Shown here: positions 44,149 through 52,774 of the stretch, one piece after another | Numbering within the stretch: position 1 is the stretch's first letter | Layout of the letters: every line of letters starts with the position of its first letter | Origin: CADCWK01 sp965218235 | GTDB lineage: Bacteria; Chloroflexota; Chloroflexia; Thermomicrobiales; UBA6265 | NCBI GenBank assembly: GCA_965218235.1 | Contig: OZ244596.1 | Coordinates: forward strand, 1,116,001 to 1,180,000 | Direction: 5' to 3' | Length of the DNA: 64,000 nucleotides | Made by a program: the position numbers and the translations under genes | Notes under the pieces: generated by a model | Seen by the model: the letters and a program-made list of their open reading frames with translations, nothing else | Told to the model about the DNA's origin: nothing | The model's database searches: none

Positions 44149-44529
44149 CTACTGGGCGCTCGTCGCAATCTCGAACAGGATGCCGTCGAGGGCGGTCACG
44201 TAGAAGCCGTAGGAGCCGTGCTGCCGGCGGGGTGCGTGGGCGAGCGGGTGCCCGGAGGCGGCGAGCCGGGCGTACAGGCCGTCGACCTCGGCCCGGCTGT
44301 CGAGGATAAAGCCGACGTGGAAGCCGGCCGGGTAGACCGGCGGCTCGCTCCCGTAGGCGGGTTTCATCCGGGCGACGTTCATCAGCACGAGCGTCGTGCC
44401 ATGGCCGTCGTCAAGGATGGCCAGGGCGTCTCTACCCGCTCGCACGGTGGTGAAACCGAGGAACTGCTCGAAGAACGACTGGGCCGCCGCGATGTCGGCG
44501 ACCGGCAGGTTGAGGTGATTGAGGTGCAT
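44149..44529 (-). CDS. VOC-family (glyoxalase/bleomycin-resistance-like) protein
   Basis: 126 residues from the ATG at 44529 (GGAGG 6 bases upstream). The paired beta-alpha-beta units are visible: HLNHLNLPVADIAAAQSFFEQFLGF and a C-terminal YGFYVTALDGILFEIATS, where the His and Glu are usual metal ligands. Members range from lyases to antibiotic-binding proteins; the substrate cannot be told. It stands alone between the GntR operon and a large gap. Confidence 0.88.
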   Translation of the reverse strand: MHLNHLNLPVADIAAAQSFFEQFLGFTTVRAGRDALAILDDGHGTTLVLMNVARMKPAYGSEPPVYPAGFHVGFILDSRAEVDGLYARLAASGHPLAHAPRRQHGSYGFYVTALDGILFEIATSAQ

Positions 44530-44935
44530 CGCTGCCTCCGTGCAAACGGGAGGCGAGGCACGCGTGAGACACAAAGATGCGCCCCGTGACCCGGACTCCC
44601 CGACCGGAACGGGCAAGCGCCCGCTCACGTCATGGGTCCGGGCGCCGGAGCGCCTGAACAGAAACCCTCACCTGTGTGAGGGCGACCGGGCTTACCTTGC
44701 CGGTCACGCCTTTTTCGACGCGATCAGTATCCGCGACGACCGGGCACCGGTCAATGAGACGCAGACGATGGCAACGTCGCGCCGGCTCCGCCTGACCGGG
44801 CGGTCGCGTGACCTGATGACCTTCGGTGTCCGTAAGAATACGGATTCCCGTCGGATCCGTTCATCGATAGACTGGAAGGACCGGTGAGGTCGCACCCGCC
44901 GGTCGTGCGGACACGTCGCTTCGTCAGGAGACATG
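44530..44935. other. 406-base intergenic region
   Basis: It holds the divergent promoters of the VOC gene and the exported protein gene at 44936. A small hairpin, CCCTCAC/GTGAGGG with a 4-base loop, lies at 44665-44682. Nothing else is supported. Confidence 0.5.
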
Positions 44936-45775
44936 ATGGAACAAGGACGCTTCGATTCGGTGACTCGATCCCGCTCGTCCCGCCTCTCCCGCCGCGCGGC
45001 CCTCCAGACCACCGGGCTCGGGCTGGCCGCGGTCGCCGTCGCCGGAGCAGGTACGTCTCACCGCGCCACCGCTCAGGACGCGACCCCTGACCCGCTCGCG
45101 GACGACGCGACCTTCCTCTTCGTCCAGTCCGCCGCCTCCGGCACCTTCGCCGCCAACCCCGGCGCCGGGACGCCCACCAACAACGGCACGCCGGCCGCCG
45201 GCGGTGGGGCCGACTACCTGCTCACCCTCGAAGGCCACACCGGCAACACGGTCTTCTTCTCCGATCGGCCCGAACGCATCTTCGGCGAGGCCCCGACCCA
45301 GACCTTCCTCGCCAACCTCGGCTTCGCCATCAGTGATCCGCCCAACGCGGCGCTCGTCACCAACGACGCCGACGGCAACGAGGACATCCTGGTCGTCGAG
45401 CTGATCGCCCCCGGCTACGACGCGAGCTCGGGCACGATTACCTACGGGGCGAACATCCTGAGCGACTATGAGGGCGGGCTGGACTTCGTCGCGGGCCGGC
45501 AGCAGGACGAGGATCTGGCGCCGAGCTTCGGGGAGGCCAGCCTGTTCATCGACGACTGCCCCGACGCGAACCCGCTCAACTGCTACGCCGCGTGCTACCA
45601 GGATCCGGTCGGCAACCTCGGCGACCGCGGGATGTGCTGGACGTGGTCGGAGTTCTCGTGCGTGCCGTGCAGCGGCGGCTTCGACGGCACGGCGCAGGAA
45701 TGCAACGATCAGTTCTCGGCCTGCGACGGGAACTGCTTCACGGACGGATCCAATTGCGACCCCGGACCGGGGTAA
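44936..45775 (+). CDS. Tat-exported Cys-rich protein of unknown function
   Basis: 279 residues from the ATG at 44936 (AGGAG 5 bases upstream). The twin-arginine signal peptide is SRRAALQTTGLGLAAVAVAG. The middle third (GADYLLTLEGHTGNTVFFSDRPERIFG ... NAALVTND) resembles proteins with a small beta-sandwich domain. The last 75 residues contain many cysteines (CPDANPLNCYAACYQDP, CVPCSGGF, CNDQFSACDGNCF), which would form disulfides outside the cell. No enzyme motif is seen. An 8-bp hairpin follows the gene. Confidence 0.78.
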   Translation: MEQGRFDSVTRSRSSRLSRRAALQTTGLGLAAVAVAGAGTSHRATAQDATPDPLADDATFLFVQSAASGTFAANPGAGTPTNNGTPAAGGGADYLLTLEGHTGNTVFFSDRPERIFGEAPTQTFLANLGFAISDPPNAALVTNDADGNEDILVVELIAPGYDASSGTITYGANILSDYEGGLDFVAGRQQDEDLAPSFGEASLFIDDCPDANPLNCYAACYQDPVGNLGDRGMCWTWSEFSCVPCSGGFDGTAQECNDQFSACDGNCFTDGSNCDPGPG

Positions 45776-45825
45776 TTCGCAACGCTCCGTGGCTCGTTGA
45801 GATCGCCGTCGCTTTTCGATCAACC

Positions 45826-45861
45826 GGGGCGAGGGGCCGGAATCATCCGACCGCTCGCCCC
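45826..45861 (+). terminator. Hairpin after the Cys-rich protein gene
   Basis: GGGGCGAG (45826-45833) and CTCGCCCC (45854-45861) pair, with partial inner pairing; TGTTCTGT follows. It starts 51 bases after the stop. Confidence 0.55.
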
Positions 45862-45920
45862 TGTTCTGTCGCGGGATAGCGTGGCCGCGCCCAGGGCAGG
45901 TTGTCCCCGCGCCGGTCGAA

Positions 45921-45943
45921 GCGGGACGGCGATTCCGTCCCGC
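45921..45943. terminator. Perfect 9-bp hairpin of unclear role
   Basis: GCGGGACGG (45921-45929) and CCGTCCCGC (45935-45943) with a 5-base loop, 95 bases before the phosphotransferase gene. It could be a second terminator or a leader hairpin. Confidence 0.4.
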
Positions 45944-46037
45944 AGGGGAAGCGTCCCGGGCGAGTTCATGAAGGGTCTTCCTCATCTCCTCGTCTCCACC
46001 AGGCGAGCCACCAGCATCAGCCTGGTATCGTGCCGGC

Positions 46038-47000
46038 ATGGATGAGCAGCCCGTCCTCCTGTTCCAGCCAGCAATCGACGCGGTCGACGCCCTGGTAACG
46101 GATTGGTACGACACCGGTCCGGTGACGGAGATCCGCCTGCTGCGAAGCTGGACCAACGCGGTCTTCGCGGTCACGACGACTCGCGGTCGGTACGTTCTAA
46201 AGTGCTACCGGCCCGGCTGGCGGACGCGAGGGGAGATCGACTGGGAGGTCGACCTGCTCGACCACCTCGCCCGGTCCGGGGTCCGGGTCGCGCCCGCGAT
46301 GCGGAACCGGAATGGGGAAGCGGTCGTCTCCCTCGGCACTGGCCCGGACGCGCCGCTGGCGGTGTTGTTCCCCTTCGCGGTGGGCGAGAAGCCCGAGCCG
46401 CCGTTCCCGCCCGAGCTGTACGAGCGCGAGGGCCGGGCGGTCGCGACGATGCACGCGGCGCTCGATACCCTCCGGAGCCCACACCACCGGCCGGCCCTGG
46501 ACCTGCCGGCGCTCCTCGACCGACCACTCGCCCACGTCATCCCGTTCGTCCCCGACGCCACGCTGCGCCGGGAGCTGCTGGCGACCGCCGACGAGTTGCG
46601 GCGCCGAATCAACGGTTTGGCCGCGGCGGGTCTGGACTGGGGTCCGTGCCACGGCGATCTCACGTTCGACAACCTGCACCTGACCGGCACGGGTGAGTTC
46701 GTCTGGTATGACTTCGACTCCGGCGGACCCGGCTGGCGGGCGCTCGACATCCAGGGTTGGGCGGCGTTCGACCCGATGCGGCGGCCGCGAGGTGAGGCCT
46801 TCATCGCCGGCTACTGTGTCGTCCGCCCCCTGCGCGCGGCCGACCTCGCAGCCGCTCCGCTGCTAACGCTGGCCCAGGACATCTGGAGCCTGTCGCTCGA
46901 CCTGCGGTACCACATCGACCCGTCCAGCGACACAGCGGTTTCGACCTTTTTCGAGTCGGCCATTCCACCGATCATCGATCGATTTGCGCAGCTCACCTGA
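46038..47000 (+). CDS. Phosphotransferase (APH/homoserine kinase-like)
   Basis: 320 residues. The protein-kinase-like fold of the APH family shows in WTNAVFAVTT and YVLKCYRPG for the nucleotide lobe, the catalytic loop CHGDLTFDNLHL and the metal-binding YDFDSGGPGWRALDI. Such enzymes phosphorylate small molecules, including aminoglycosides, choline or homoserine; the target is not evident. It stands alone. Confidence 0.85.
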   Translation: MDEQPVLLFQPAIDAVDALVTDWYDTGPVTEIRLLRSWTNAVFAVTTTRGRYVLKCYRPGWRTRGEIDWEVDLLDHLARSGVRVAPAMRNRNGEAVVSLGTGPDAPLAVLFPFAVGEKPEPPFPPELYEREGRAVATMHAALDTLRSPHHRPALDLPALLDRPLAHVIPFVPDATLRRELLATADELRRRINGLAAAGLDWGPCHGDLTFDNLHLTGTGEFVWYDFDSGGPGWRALDIQGWAAFDPMRRPRGEAFIAGYCVVRPLRAADLAAAPLLTLAQDIWSLSLDLRYHIDPSSDTAVSTFFESAIPPIIDRFAQLT

Positions 47001-47223
47001 CCTGTCAGGACATGGCTCAGTGGCTCCCTGTCCCTCCTCCATACCGTCGAACGCGACATCTTCAGGAAGCGGTCAGTTCGCCAATGGCCGTTCTGGTCAG
47101 CTCGGTCGGTACTGATGCGTCCTCGAACCGGTACTCTGTTCCCGTTGCGCGGAAACCCTTGATGGCGTGAGATGGAGATGGTTCCCTTCCCGCTCCGGCT
47201 GCCTCCGTGGGACACGACATCCA

Positions 47224-49011
47224 ATGCAGCATCAACGCACCGAGCGCGACGCCAGCCCGCCGGCGTCGCCCCAGACGATCCAGTTCCTGGTACCGGTCGT
47301 CCCCGAGCAAGCCGCGTCCGACGGAGACTGGTCCGAGCAGGCCCGGGCCTGGTTCGCGATCAACCGGGACCGGATCGTCGATCGCTGGCTGACGATGGTC
47401 CTGACCCGCCGCCGCGAGGGGCTGGACCCGGCCTTCGCCCGCGTCCGGCTGGACGGCTACCTGCGGGCCATCATTGGCTCGATCTTCACGCCGGCCGACC
47501 CGCCCTTCATCCAGCGTGCCATTGGGGCGGGCATGGCCGGGCTCTACGCCGGTTCTGATTCGGGGCTCCATGACCTGCGCACTGGCCTGGTCGGTCTGCT
47601 GACCGCCGACCTCCCGGCCGCCCTTCACCCGGTCGTCGACGACCCGCTGGAGCGGATCCTGACGCAACTGGTCTGGGGCTACTGCCAGCACGTCATGCAG
47701 ACAACGCCATCCTCGGGCGGGACGGTCCAGAAGCCAGTCCCGGGCGATATCCTCATGAGCCGGTTCCTGGACCAGTATCCGGGTCTGCTAACGGTGACGA
47801 CGATCGAGAACGACCGGCTCGTCGCCGGGAATCAGGCCAGCCAGCACCTCCTGGGCTATAGCCTCGACGAGTTCATGACGGTCGACGATCAGGTGTTGTT
47901 CGGTCCCGAGACGCCAGAGGACGACTTCGACATCGGCCTCGACCTGATCGCGGGCCGGATTCCGATCGTGCAGCGGACGTCGCGGATGCGGCATCGTGAC
48001 GGCCACATGGTCACGCTGGCGGTTCGCCTCTGGGTCCTGCGGGATGAGCACGGCGCGCCAACCCATCTCGTCTCCGAGTTCGTCGCCCCACTGGCGGAGT
48101 CAGCCGGCCTGTCGCACTGGCAGCAGGCCGACAAGCGGTTTCGTCACCTCGCCCAGCTGTCCCACGACGCGCTGCTGGTCGTCGCGCCCGACGGCAAGGT
48201 TCGCTACGCCAGCCCCTCAACGGAACGCAGCCTCGGCGTCGACCCGGACGCCATCATCGGTCGACCGTTCGCGGAGCTGGCCGTCGCGGAGGACCAGGCG
48301 CTCATCGACGGGTTCCTCGCCGAGCTGGCCGCCGCGCCGCCGCGCGGCACCAAGGAAACGGTCGTCCGGATGCGGCGCCACGACGGGATGTGGCGCTGGT
48401 TCGAGGTCCTTGGCGCCAACCTGCTGGACGTCCACGACTTCGCCGGCTTCTCGGTCCAGACCCGGGACATCACCGATCGCCGCCACCTAGAGGAGCTGCT
48501 CAGCCAGCAGGCGCGGCTCGACCCGCTGACCGGGCTGCTCAACCGGCGCGGCCTGCTGGACGAGGTCGAGCTCGACATAGCCCGCTACGAGGCGACAGGC
48601 GAGAAGATGGCGCTGCTGTTCATCGACCTCGACCACTTCAAGGGTATCAACGACCGCCACGGCCACGACGCCGGCGACCTGGTCCTGATCGAGATGACGC
48701 GGCGGCTCGGCGAGACGATCGGGGCGACCAGCGCCGCCGGCCGGCTGGGCGGCGACGAGTTCGTCGTGCTACTCCGGGACACCTCCCACACCGGGGCGAT
48801 GGTCGCCGCCCGCGAGATCATCGCCGCCCTGTCCGATCCGATCGTCCGCGACGGCATCGTGATCCCGGCCGGCGCCTGCATCGGCATCGCCCTGACCGAG
48901 CGCCCCGGCCAGACCACGGCGTCCCTCCTCCGGACCGCCGACACCGCGCTCTACCGGGCCAAGAGCGCCCGCGATGGTAACCCGGCGATGGGCCACGACC
49001 GCCCGGAATAG
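47224..49011 (+). CDS. PAS-containing GGDEF diguanylate cyclase
   Basis: 595 residues from the ATG at 47224; a GTG at 47167 would add 19 residues, and neither start has a strong ribosome-binding site. A helical N-terminal sensor part (WFAINRDRIVDRWLTMVL; similar in style to RsbRD N-termini) is followed by two PAS domains at about 180-300 and 310-425 (LSHDALLVVAPDGKVRYASPS) and a GGDEF domain with the intact motif GGDEFVVLL. It should make cyclic di-GMP. There is no RxxD inhibitory site five residues before GGDEF. No membrane helix or signal peptide is seen, so it is cytoplasmic. Confidence 0.9.
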   Translation: MQHQRTERDASPPASPQTIQFLVPVVPEQAASDGDWSEQARAWFAINRDRIVDRWLTMVLTRRREGLDPAFARVRLDGYLRAIIGSIFTPADPPFIQRAIGAGMAGLYAGSDSGLHDLRTGLVGLLTADLPAALHPVVDDPLERILTQLVWGYCQHVMQTTPSSGGTVQKPVPGDILMSRFLDQYPGLLTVTTIENDRLVAGNQASQHLLGYSLDEFMTVDDQVLFGPETPEDDFDIGLDLIAGRIPIVQRTSRMRHRDGHMVTLAVRLWVLRDEHGAPTHLVSEFVAPLAESAGLSHWQQADKRFRHLAQLSHDALLVVAPDGKVRYASPSTERSLGVDPDAIIGRPFAELAVAEDQALIDGFLAELAAAPPRGTKETVVRMRRHDGMWRWFEVLGANLLDVHDFAGFSVQTRDITDRRHLEELLSQQARLDPLTGLLNRRGLLDEVELDIARYEATGEKMALLFIDLDHFKGINDRHGHDAGDLVLIEMTRRLGETIGATSAAGRLGGDEFVVLLRDTSHTGAMVAAREIIAALSDPIVRDGIVIPAGACIGIALTERPGQTTASLLRTADTALYRAKSARDGNPAMGHDRPE

Positions 49012-49032
49012 GGCAACCGGGCCGCGTTCGTC

Positions 49033-49998
49033 TCACGCCGCGATGAGATCCAGCGCGTTGACCCGGCCGTCGGTGCAGTCCACGCCGACCTTGCCGGTCA
49101 TCGTGTGGGCCACGCCCGACCCATCCCGGTAGATCCCCTCGAAGGTCGCCCAGACCTGCGCCGTGTCGTCGATCTGGCGGTCGATGTCCCATGCGAAGAC
49201 CAGCAGCTCAAGCCGCCTGCCCCGCTCGGCCCAGGCGGCGAGGGCCGGGACCGGGTCCATGATGTCGGCGAAGAGCAGCGGCTCGTGGTCAGCCGTGTCC
49301 GGCAGATCGAAGGCGAACCGCCGGTAGACGGGGACCGACTCGGCCTCGGCCCGCGTCGCGACGAGTGTCCGGATCGTGCGCCCCTCGCCGGCGTTGATTG
49401 CCGTGACGAGCTGCTCGAACGGGGCGGACGCCAGCGCCTCGGTGCAGCTGGTGATCCGCTTCCTGGCCGGTGTGCTCCGGACGATCTGGCCCGGCGGGCG
49501 GAGCGCGATGCCGTCGAGCCGACCACTGGCGCAATCCATGAACAGCAGGAGCGAGTGTGGCCCGACCGACCGGCCGGCGATCGCCCGCCCGACCGGCACC
49601 TCGCCGTACAGCCCCCAGGCCGGATCGCCGAGTGGCTCGACTGTCAGGGATTCGACCAGGACCGTTAGGCGATCGTCCTCCCCGGCACGGCCGTCGATGA
49701 GCGCTGGGACATGGTCGGTGGGCTGGAACTGGCTGGTCGTGCCCGGTTCGGAGAATGCCAGCCAGCCGGTTCGTCCACCTTCCGGGGTCAGCATGAGCCA
49801 GGCGAGCCGCTGGCCATCGGCGTCGTTCCAGGCGGCGACGACCTCGTTAGCGACACCGAGCAGACTGCCGGCGGAACAGGTGACGTCCGGCTCACGGCCG
49901 GTCCGTTCGACCGGCCGTGATACGGAAGCGACGTCCCCAGCCAGCGCGGGGAACGGGGAGGCCAGCCACAGGATCATCACCGTCAGCAGCACCGGCAT
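49033..49998 (-). CDS. Exported protein of unknown function
   Basis: 321 residues from the ATG at 49998 (GGAGAGG upstream). The signal peptide LLTVMILWLASPFPALAG is followed by a soluble domain with three cysteines (TCSAGSLLG, MDCASGRLDG, VDCTDGRVN) and two similar halves, each with a short Cys-x-x-G turn. It contains no known motif. Convergent with the GGDEF gene, whose stop is 21 bases away. Confidence 0.7.
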   Translation of the reverse strand: MPVLLTVMILWLASPFPALAGDVASVSRPVERTGREPDVTCSAGSLLGVANEVVAAWNDADGQRLAWLMLTPEGGRTGWLAFSEPGTTSQFQPTDHVPALIDGRAGEDDRLTVLVESLTVEPLGDPAWGLYGEVPVGRAIAGRSVGPHSLLLFMDCASGRLDGIALRPPGQIVRSTPARKRITSCTEALASAPFEQLVTAINAGEGRTIRTLVATRAEAESVPVYRRFAFDLPDTADHEPLLFADIMDPVPALAAWAERGRRLELLVFAWDIDRQIDDTAQVWATFEGIYRDGSGVAHTMTGKVGVDCTDGRVNALDLIAA

Positions 49999-50450
49999 CG
50001 CTACCTCTCCGGCCGACGAGGGAGACGGTCCGCCACGTCGCGGACGCGCTCGACCTCCGTTATGCAAGATAACACCTCAAACCCAATCGGCTGGTTAACG
50101 GACGGTTGCGAGAAGCGCACAGCCCGGGAAGCAACCCGTTGATCCGGACCGGGCCTCGCCCGTGCCATGTTTGCTCGCCGGTGACGACGCATCGCCGGTC
50201 GGATACCTCTCATCACTAAACGAATCTGCTGAAAGCGGTGTATTATCGCCTTCAAATGTGGTGTGATCGGTCCCTCGTCGCATCATGGCCGCTGGCTCCG
50301 TTCGGTCAGCGGCAAGGGGCAGGGTTGCCCAATAGACCATGCGGTCCCGCGGCGCTGCACGACCGGTTCGCCGATCCGGCTGGTCCCCGGAGCGAACACC
50401 ATCGATGCAACGACCGCCGACCCGTCGCGAGGGCCGAATCGAGGAATCCC
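49999..50450. other. 452-base intergenic region upstream of a transporter scar
   Basis: It separates the exported-protein gene from the remnant at 50451. An imperfect dyad, GAAAGCG (50231-50237) and CGCCTTC (50247-50253), resembles a LacI-type site and may be the old promoter of the lost transporter operon. No gene is supported. Confidence 0.5.
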
Positions 50451-50525
50451 ATGAACACACGATGGCGTGTTCGGCTGTTGCCCCTGGCGGCGACTCCACG
50501 CCGACCCAGCTCGGCACGGTCCTGA
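50451..50525 (+). pseudogene. Signal-peptide stub of a lost solute-binding protein
   Basis: The ATG at 50451 has GAGGAATCC upstream and encodes MNTRWRVRLLPLAATP, the start of a signal peptide, before running into a stop at 50525. What follows in another frame is the middle of a permease gene, so this is the left border of a deletion. Confidence 0.5.
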
Positions 50526-50542
50526 GCTTCGTCATCATGTCG

Positions 50543-50980
50543 CGGCTGGAGTGGGTTGGAACGCTGCAGGCGCTGATCGTGCCGGGCGTCGCGGGGGCGT
50601 TCGGCATCTTCTGGATGCGGCAGTTCTCGCTCGGTTCGATTCCGAACGACCTCGTCGACGCCGGCCGGGTCGATGGCTGCAACTATTGGCAGCTTTACAC
50701 CAACGTCGCGCTGCCGCTGCTCCGGCCCGCGCTGGCCTTCCTCGGCATCTTCACCTTCATCACGAGCTGGAACGACTACTTCTGGCCGCTGATCGTACTG
50801 GTCAACCCGCGGGTGATGACGCTCCAGGTGGCGCTGTCGCAGCTCAACGGGGTCTACAACACCGACTACGCGGCGGTCATGGCCGGGACGCTGATCTCGA
50901 CCGTCCCGCTGGTGATCATCTTCATCCTCGGCAGCCGCCACTTCATCGGCAACATCGCGGCCGGCGCCCTCAAGGGGTAG
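50543..50980 (+). pseudogene. 3' part of a MalG-type sugar ABC permease
   Basis: About 145 C-terminal residues remain: SRLEWVGTLQALIVPGVAGA, the EAA loop NDLVDAGRVDGCNYWQLYTNVALPLLRP, TSWNDYFWPLIVL and HFIGNIAAGALKG. The N-terminal half with the first three or four membrane helices is missing, and no good start codon fits. The upstream sequence joins a signal-peptide stub, so an internal deletion removed the binding-protein body, any first permease and half of this one. A strong hairpin terminator follows. Confidence 0.8.
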
Positions 50981-51016
50981 TGCCGGCAGCGTCAGAAACG
51001 AGTGTCCTCAAGGCGC

Positions 51017-51048
51017 CACCGGCCCACACCGCCTCGTGTGGGCCGGTG
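51017..51048 (+). terminator. Perfect 13-bp hairpin with T-run, bidirectional terminator
   Basis: CACCGGCCCACAC (51017-51029) and GTGTGGGCCGGTG (51036-51048) flank a 6-base loop and are followed by ACATGTTTTC. It lies between the permease remnant and the convergent acetyltransferase gene and can serve both. Confidence 0.85.
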
Positions 51049-51077
51049 ACATGTTTTCCAGCTACTTGGGTCCTCAA

Positions 51078-51605
51078 TCATTCAACGCCGGGCAAGGCGT
51101 CTCGCAACGTAGCGACGGGGAGCCAGAGTCGCCCCGGATTGTCGGCAAGGTCGACGAATCCGAATCCTCGATACCAGTCTCCGTTCCGATCATTCAACGG
51201 GTCGATGACCATCCCGGCGACACCGACATGACTGCCCGCTCGAATGACCTGACGGATCGCATCCACGAACAACTCCCGGCCCAACCCACGTCCGGTGTAG
51301 CGACGGTCGACGCCAAGCTGGCCCAGCAGCACGACACTGATCCGGCTCGGCAGAGGGTGATCCGGCAGATTCGGAAGATCAGCTCTGACGAGGCTGTCGG
51401 CGGACAGCGCGTAGAAGCCGACGACACGTTGCTCGGCACACATGACATGCGTGCGGGAATAGCCGAACTCATCGTTCACCCGAGCCCGTCGTTTGAGCCA
51501 GTAGTCGATTGCATTCTCGCCGCATCGAAATCGGGCGACGTCATGCCCACTCTGCAGTCGAATCGGTCCAACCAGATCGTCATTTCCTGTCGTCGGCAAA
51601 CTCAT
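51078..51605 (-). CDS. GNAT-family acetyltransferase, probable TacT-type toxin
   Basis: 175 residues. FRCGENAIDYWLKRRA at the N-terminus, GFYALSADSLVRADLPNL, VLLGQLGVDRRYTGRGLGRELF (acetyl-CoA loop GRGLG) and WYRGFGFVDL match the GNAT toxin pattern of the intact pair at 40632. It overlaps the ORF upstream by 4 bases. Its likely antitoxin is unusual, so toxin status is less certain. Confidence 0.8.
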   Translation of the reverse strand: MSLPTTGNDDLVGPIRLQSGHDVARFRCGENAIDYWLKRRARVNDEFGYSRTHVMCAEQRVVGFYALSADSLVRADLPNLPDHPLPSRISVVLLGQLGVDRRYTGRGLGRELFVDAIRQVIRAGSHVGVAGMVIDPLNDRNGDWYRGFGFVDLADNPGRLWLPVATLRDALPGVE

Positions 51606-51979
51606 TTGCCAGAGGAAAGCAGGTCACGGAGCTCGCGATTGGCTGATGGTGGCTGCTCCAGCATCGTCATGACCTGCCGAAACCCCTGTTCGCTCAGTGG
51701 TCGCAGTGCGGTTGGTTCGATTCCCTCGACTGCCTCGCTGACGGTCCGCTGGACCGCTTCGGCGACGATATCCTGTGGATGCCGGCCGTCCCGCATGGCA
51801 ATGGCATAGACGAACCGGGACTGCGTCGGCCCGACCCGGAGTGCAGGACGATGAGCCATGCGACGGGCGACCAGCTTCCGGCGACGCACATGCACATTGA
51901 TCCTGGTTCCCCGGCCCATGGATTGTCTGATTGCCGATTGACGCTCATTGGCCAGCTGACGACGATCTAATGCAACCAT
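51602..51979 (-). CDS. Divergent DUF1778-like antitoxin candidate
   Basis: 125 residues from the ATG at 51979 (GGGAGGG upstream). TRINVHV fits the beta strand of a ribbon-helix-helix domain, and the C-terminus FRQVMTMLEQPPSANRELRDLL fits the toxin-binding tail of DUF1778 antitoxins. The middle is Arg-rich and longer than normal, so the gene may be divergent or have suffered a compensated frameshift. A small dyad TGTTG/CAACA (52051-52061) lies upstream. Confidence 0.6.
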   Translation of the reverse strand: MVALDRRQLANERQSAIRQSMGRGTRINVHVRRRKLVARRMAHRPALRVGPTQSRFVYAIAMRDGRHPQDIVAEAVQRTVSEAVEGIEPTALRPLSEQGFRQVMTMLEQPPSANRELRDLLSSGK

Positions 51980-52117
51980 CCATACCCTCCCGTCCGTTGG
52001 TCGATTCCTCAGAGGCCGACATCACAAGCGCAGCGGCCGTCGATCAGGTCTGTTGACAACAATACTCCCGCACGACGACTCCGGCAAAAGACCCTGGCCG
52101 ACCGAGCAGGTGTGGGC

Positions 52118-52210
52118 GAGACGCTGATCCGGATCTTTGCGCTGATCATCTTCATCCTCGGCAGCCGCCACTTCATCGGCAACATCGCCGCCGGCGCCCT
52201 CAAGGGGTAG
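52118..52210 (+). pseudogene. Second copy of the permease 3' end
   Basis: The last 30 codons of a sugar permease (IIFILGSRHFIGNIAAGALKG) are present without the rest of the gene. The final 70 bases (52141-52210) match 50911-50980 at 68 positions, while the sequences beyond the stops are different, so this is the tail of a paralogous permease or a duplicated end. Confidence 0.8.
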
Positions 52211-52233
52211 CCACGGACATCAATTGCCGCGGA

Positions 52234-52270
52234 CAGCGCCCATCGCGGTGCGATCCCGCGACGGGCGCTG
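52234..52270. terminator. Long hairpin after the second permease tail
   Basis: CAGCGCCC (52234-52241) pairs with GGGCGCTG (52263-52270), and after one mismatch six more pairs extend the stem. It lies between the permease remnant and the convergent cold-shock-domain gene. Confidence 0.65.
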
Positions 52271-52309
52271 GCATCTCTCGAACTCCCTGGCGGGGCATGG
52301 GGAGGAAGG

Positions 52310-52597
52310 CTAGCTCGGTGTGCCGGTGACCTTCTCCTCCGGCAACTGCTCGTTGTCCACGGCCGGGACGGCGTCCGCGCCGAGCCGGACGTTGATGGCG
52401 CGGGCGTGCTCGTCCGGGCGGTCGCCAGCCTGCCCGGCCTCCTCGGTGTCGAAGTCGACCGGGACGCCCGGCGCGAGCTCCTCGAATCGGGTCTCCATCA
52501 GGGCTGACTGGTGGAAGAAGTACTCCTCGTCATTCGGCCCGATGATGAAGCCGAACTTTCCGGCCGGATCGACACGGTCAACGTAGCCGCTCAGCAT
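52310..52597 (-). CDS. Cold-shock-domain protein with acidic tail
   Basis: 95 residues from the ATG at 52597 (GAGAGG upstream). The OB-fold RNA-binding motifs are GKFGFI and EYFFHQSAL. The family's usual length is 65-70; here an acidic, Pro/Glu-rich tail of 25 residues is added. The protein probably binds single-stranded RNA. An extra run of open frame upstream lacks a ribosome-binding site. Confidence 0.9.
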   Translation of the reverse strand: MLSGYVDRVDPAGKFGFIIGPNDEEYFFHQSALMETRFEELAPGVPVDFDTEEAGQAGDRPDEHARAINVRLGADAVPAVDNEQLPEEKVTGTPS

Positions 52598-52774
52598 GGT
52601 GGTCGCCTCTCGGTTCCGGAGCCGGACTGACCGGCCCGAGCGGGCCGGGTCCGCATTCACTCCCGATGCCAGGACGACCACGCATCGGTGATGCCTCGCG
52701 GGGTCCTCCCCTGGCATCCCGGGTCTCACGCGAGCGCCGATCCGGGGAGACCGGGCACCGCTCAGCCATGGCGC

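Noticed and set aside
44665..44682. Small hairpin as a riboswitch or terminator
   Set aside because: Seven base pairs without a T-run, and 250 bases from the nearest start; no supporting structure around it.
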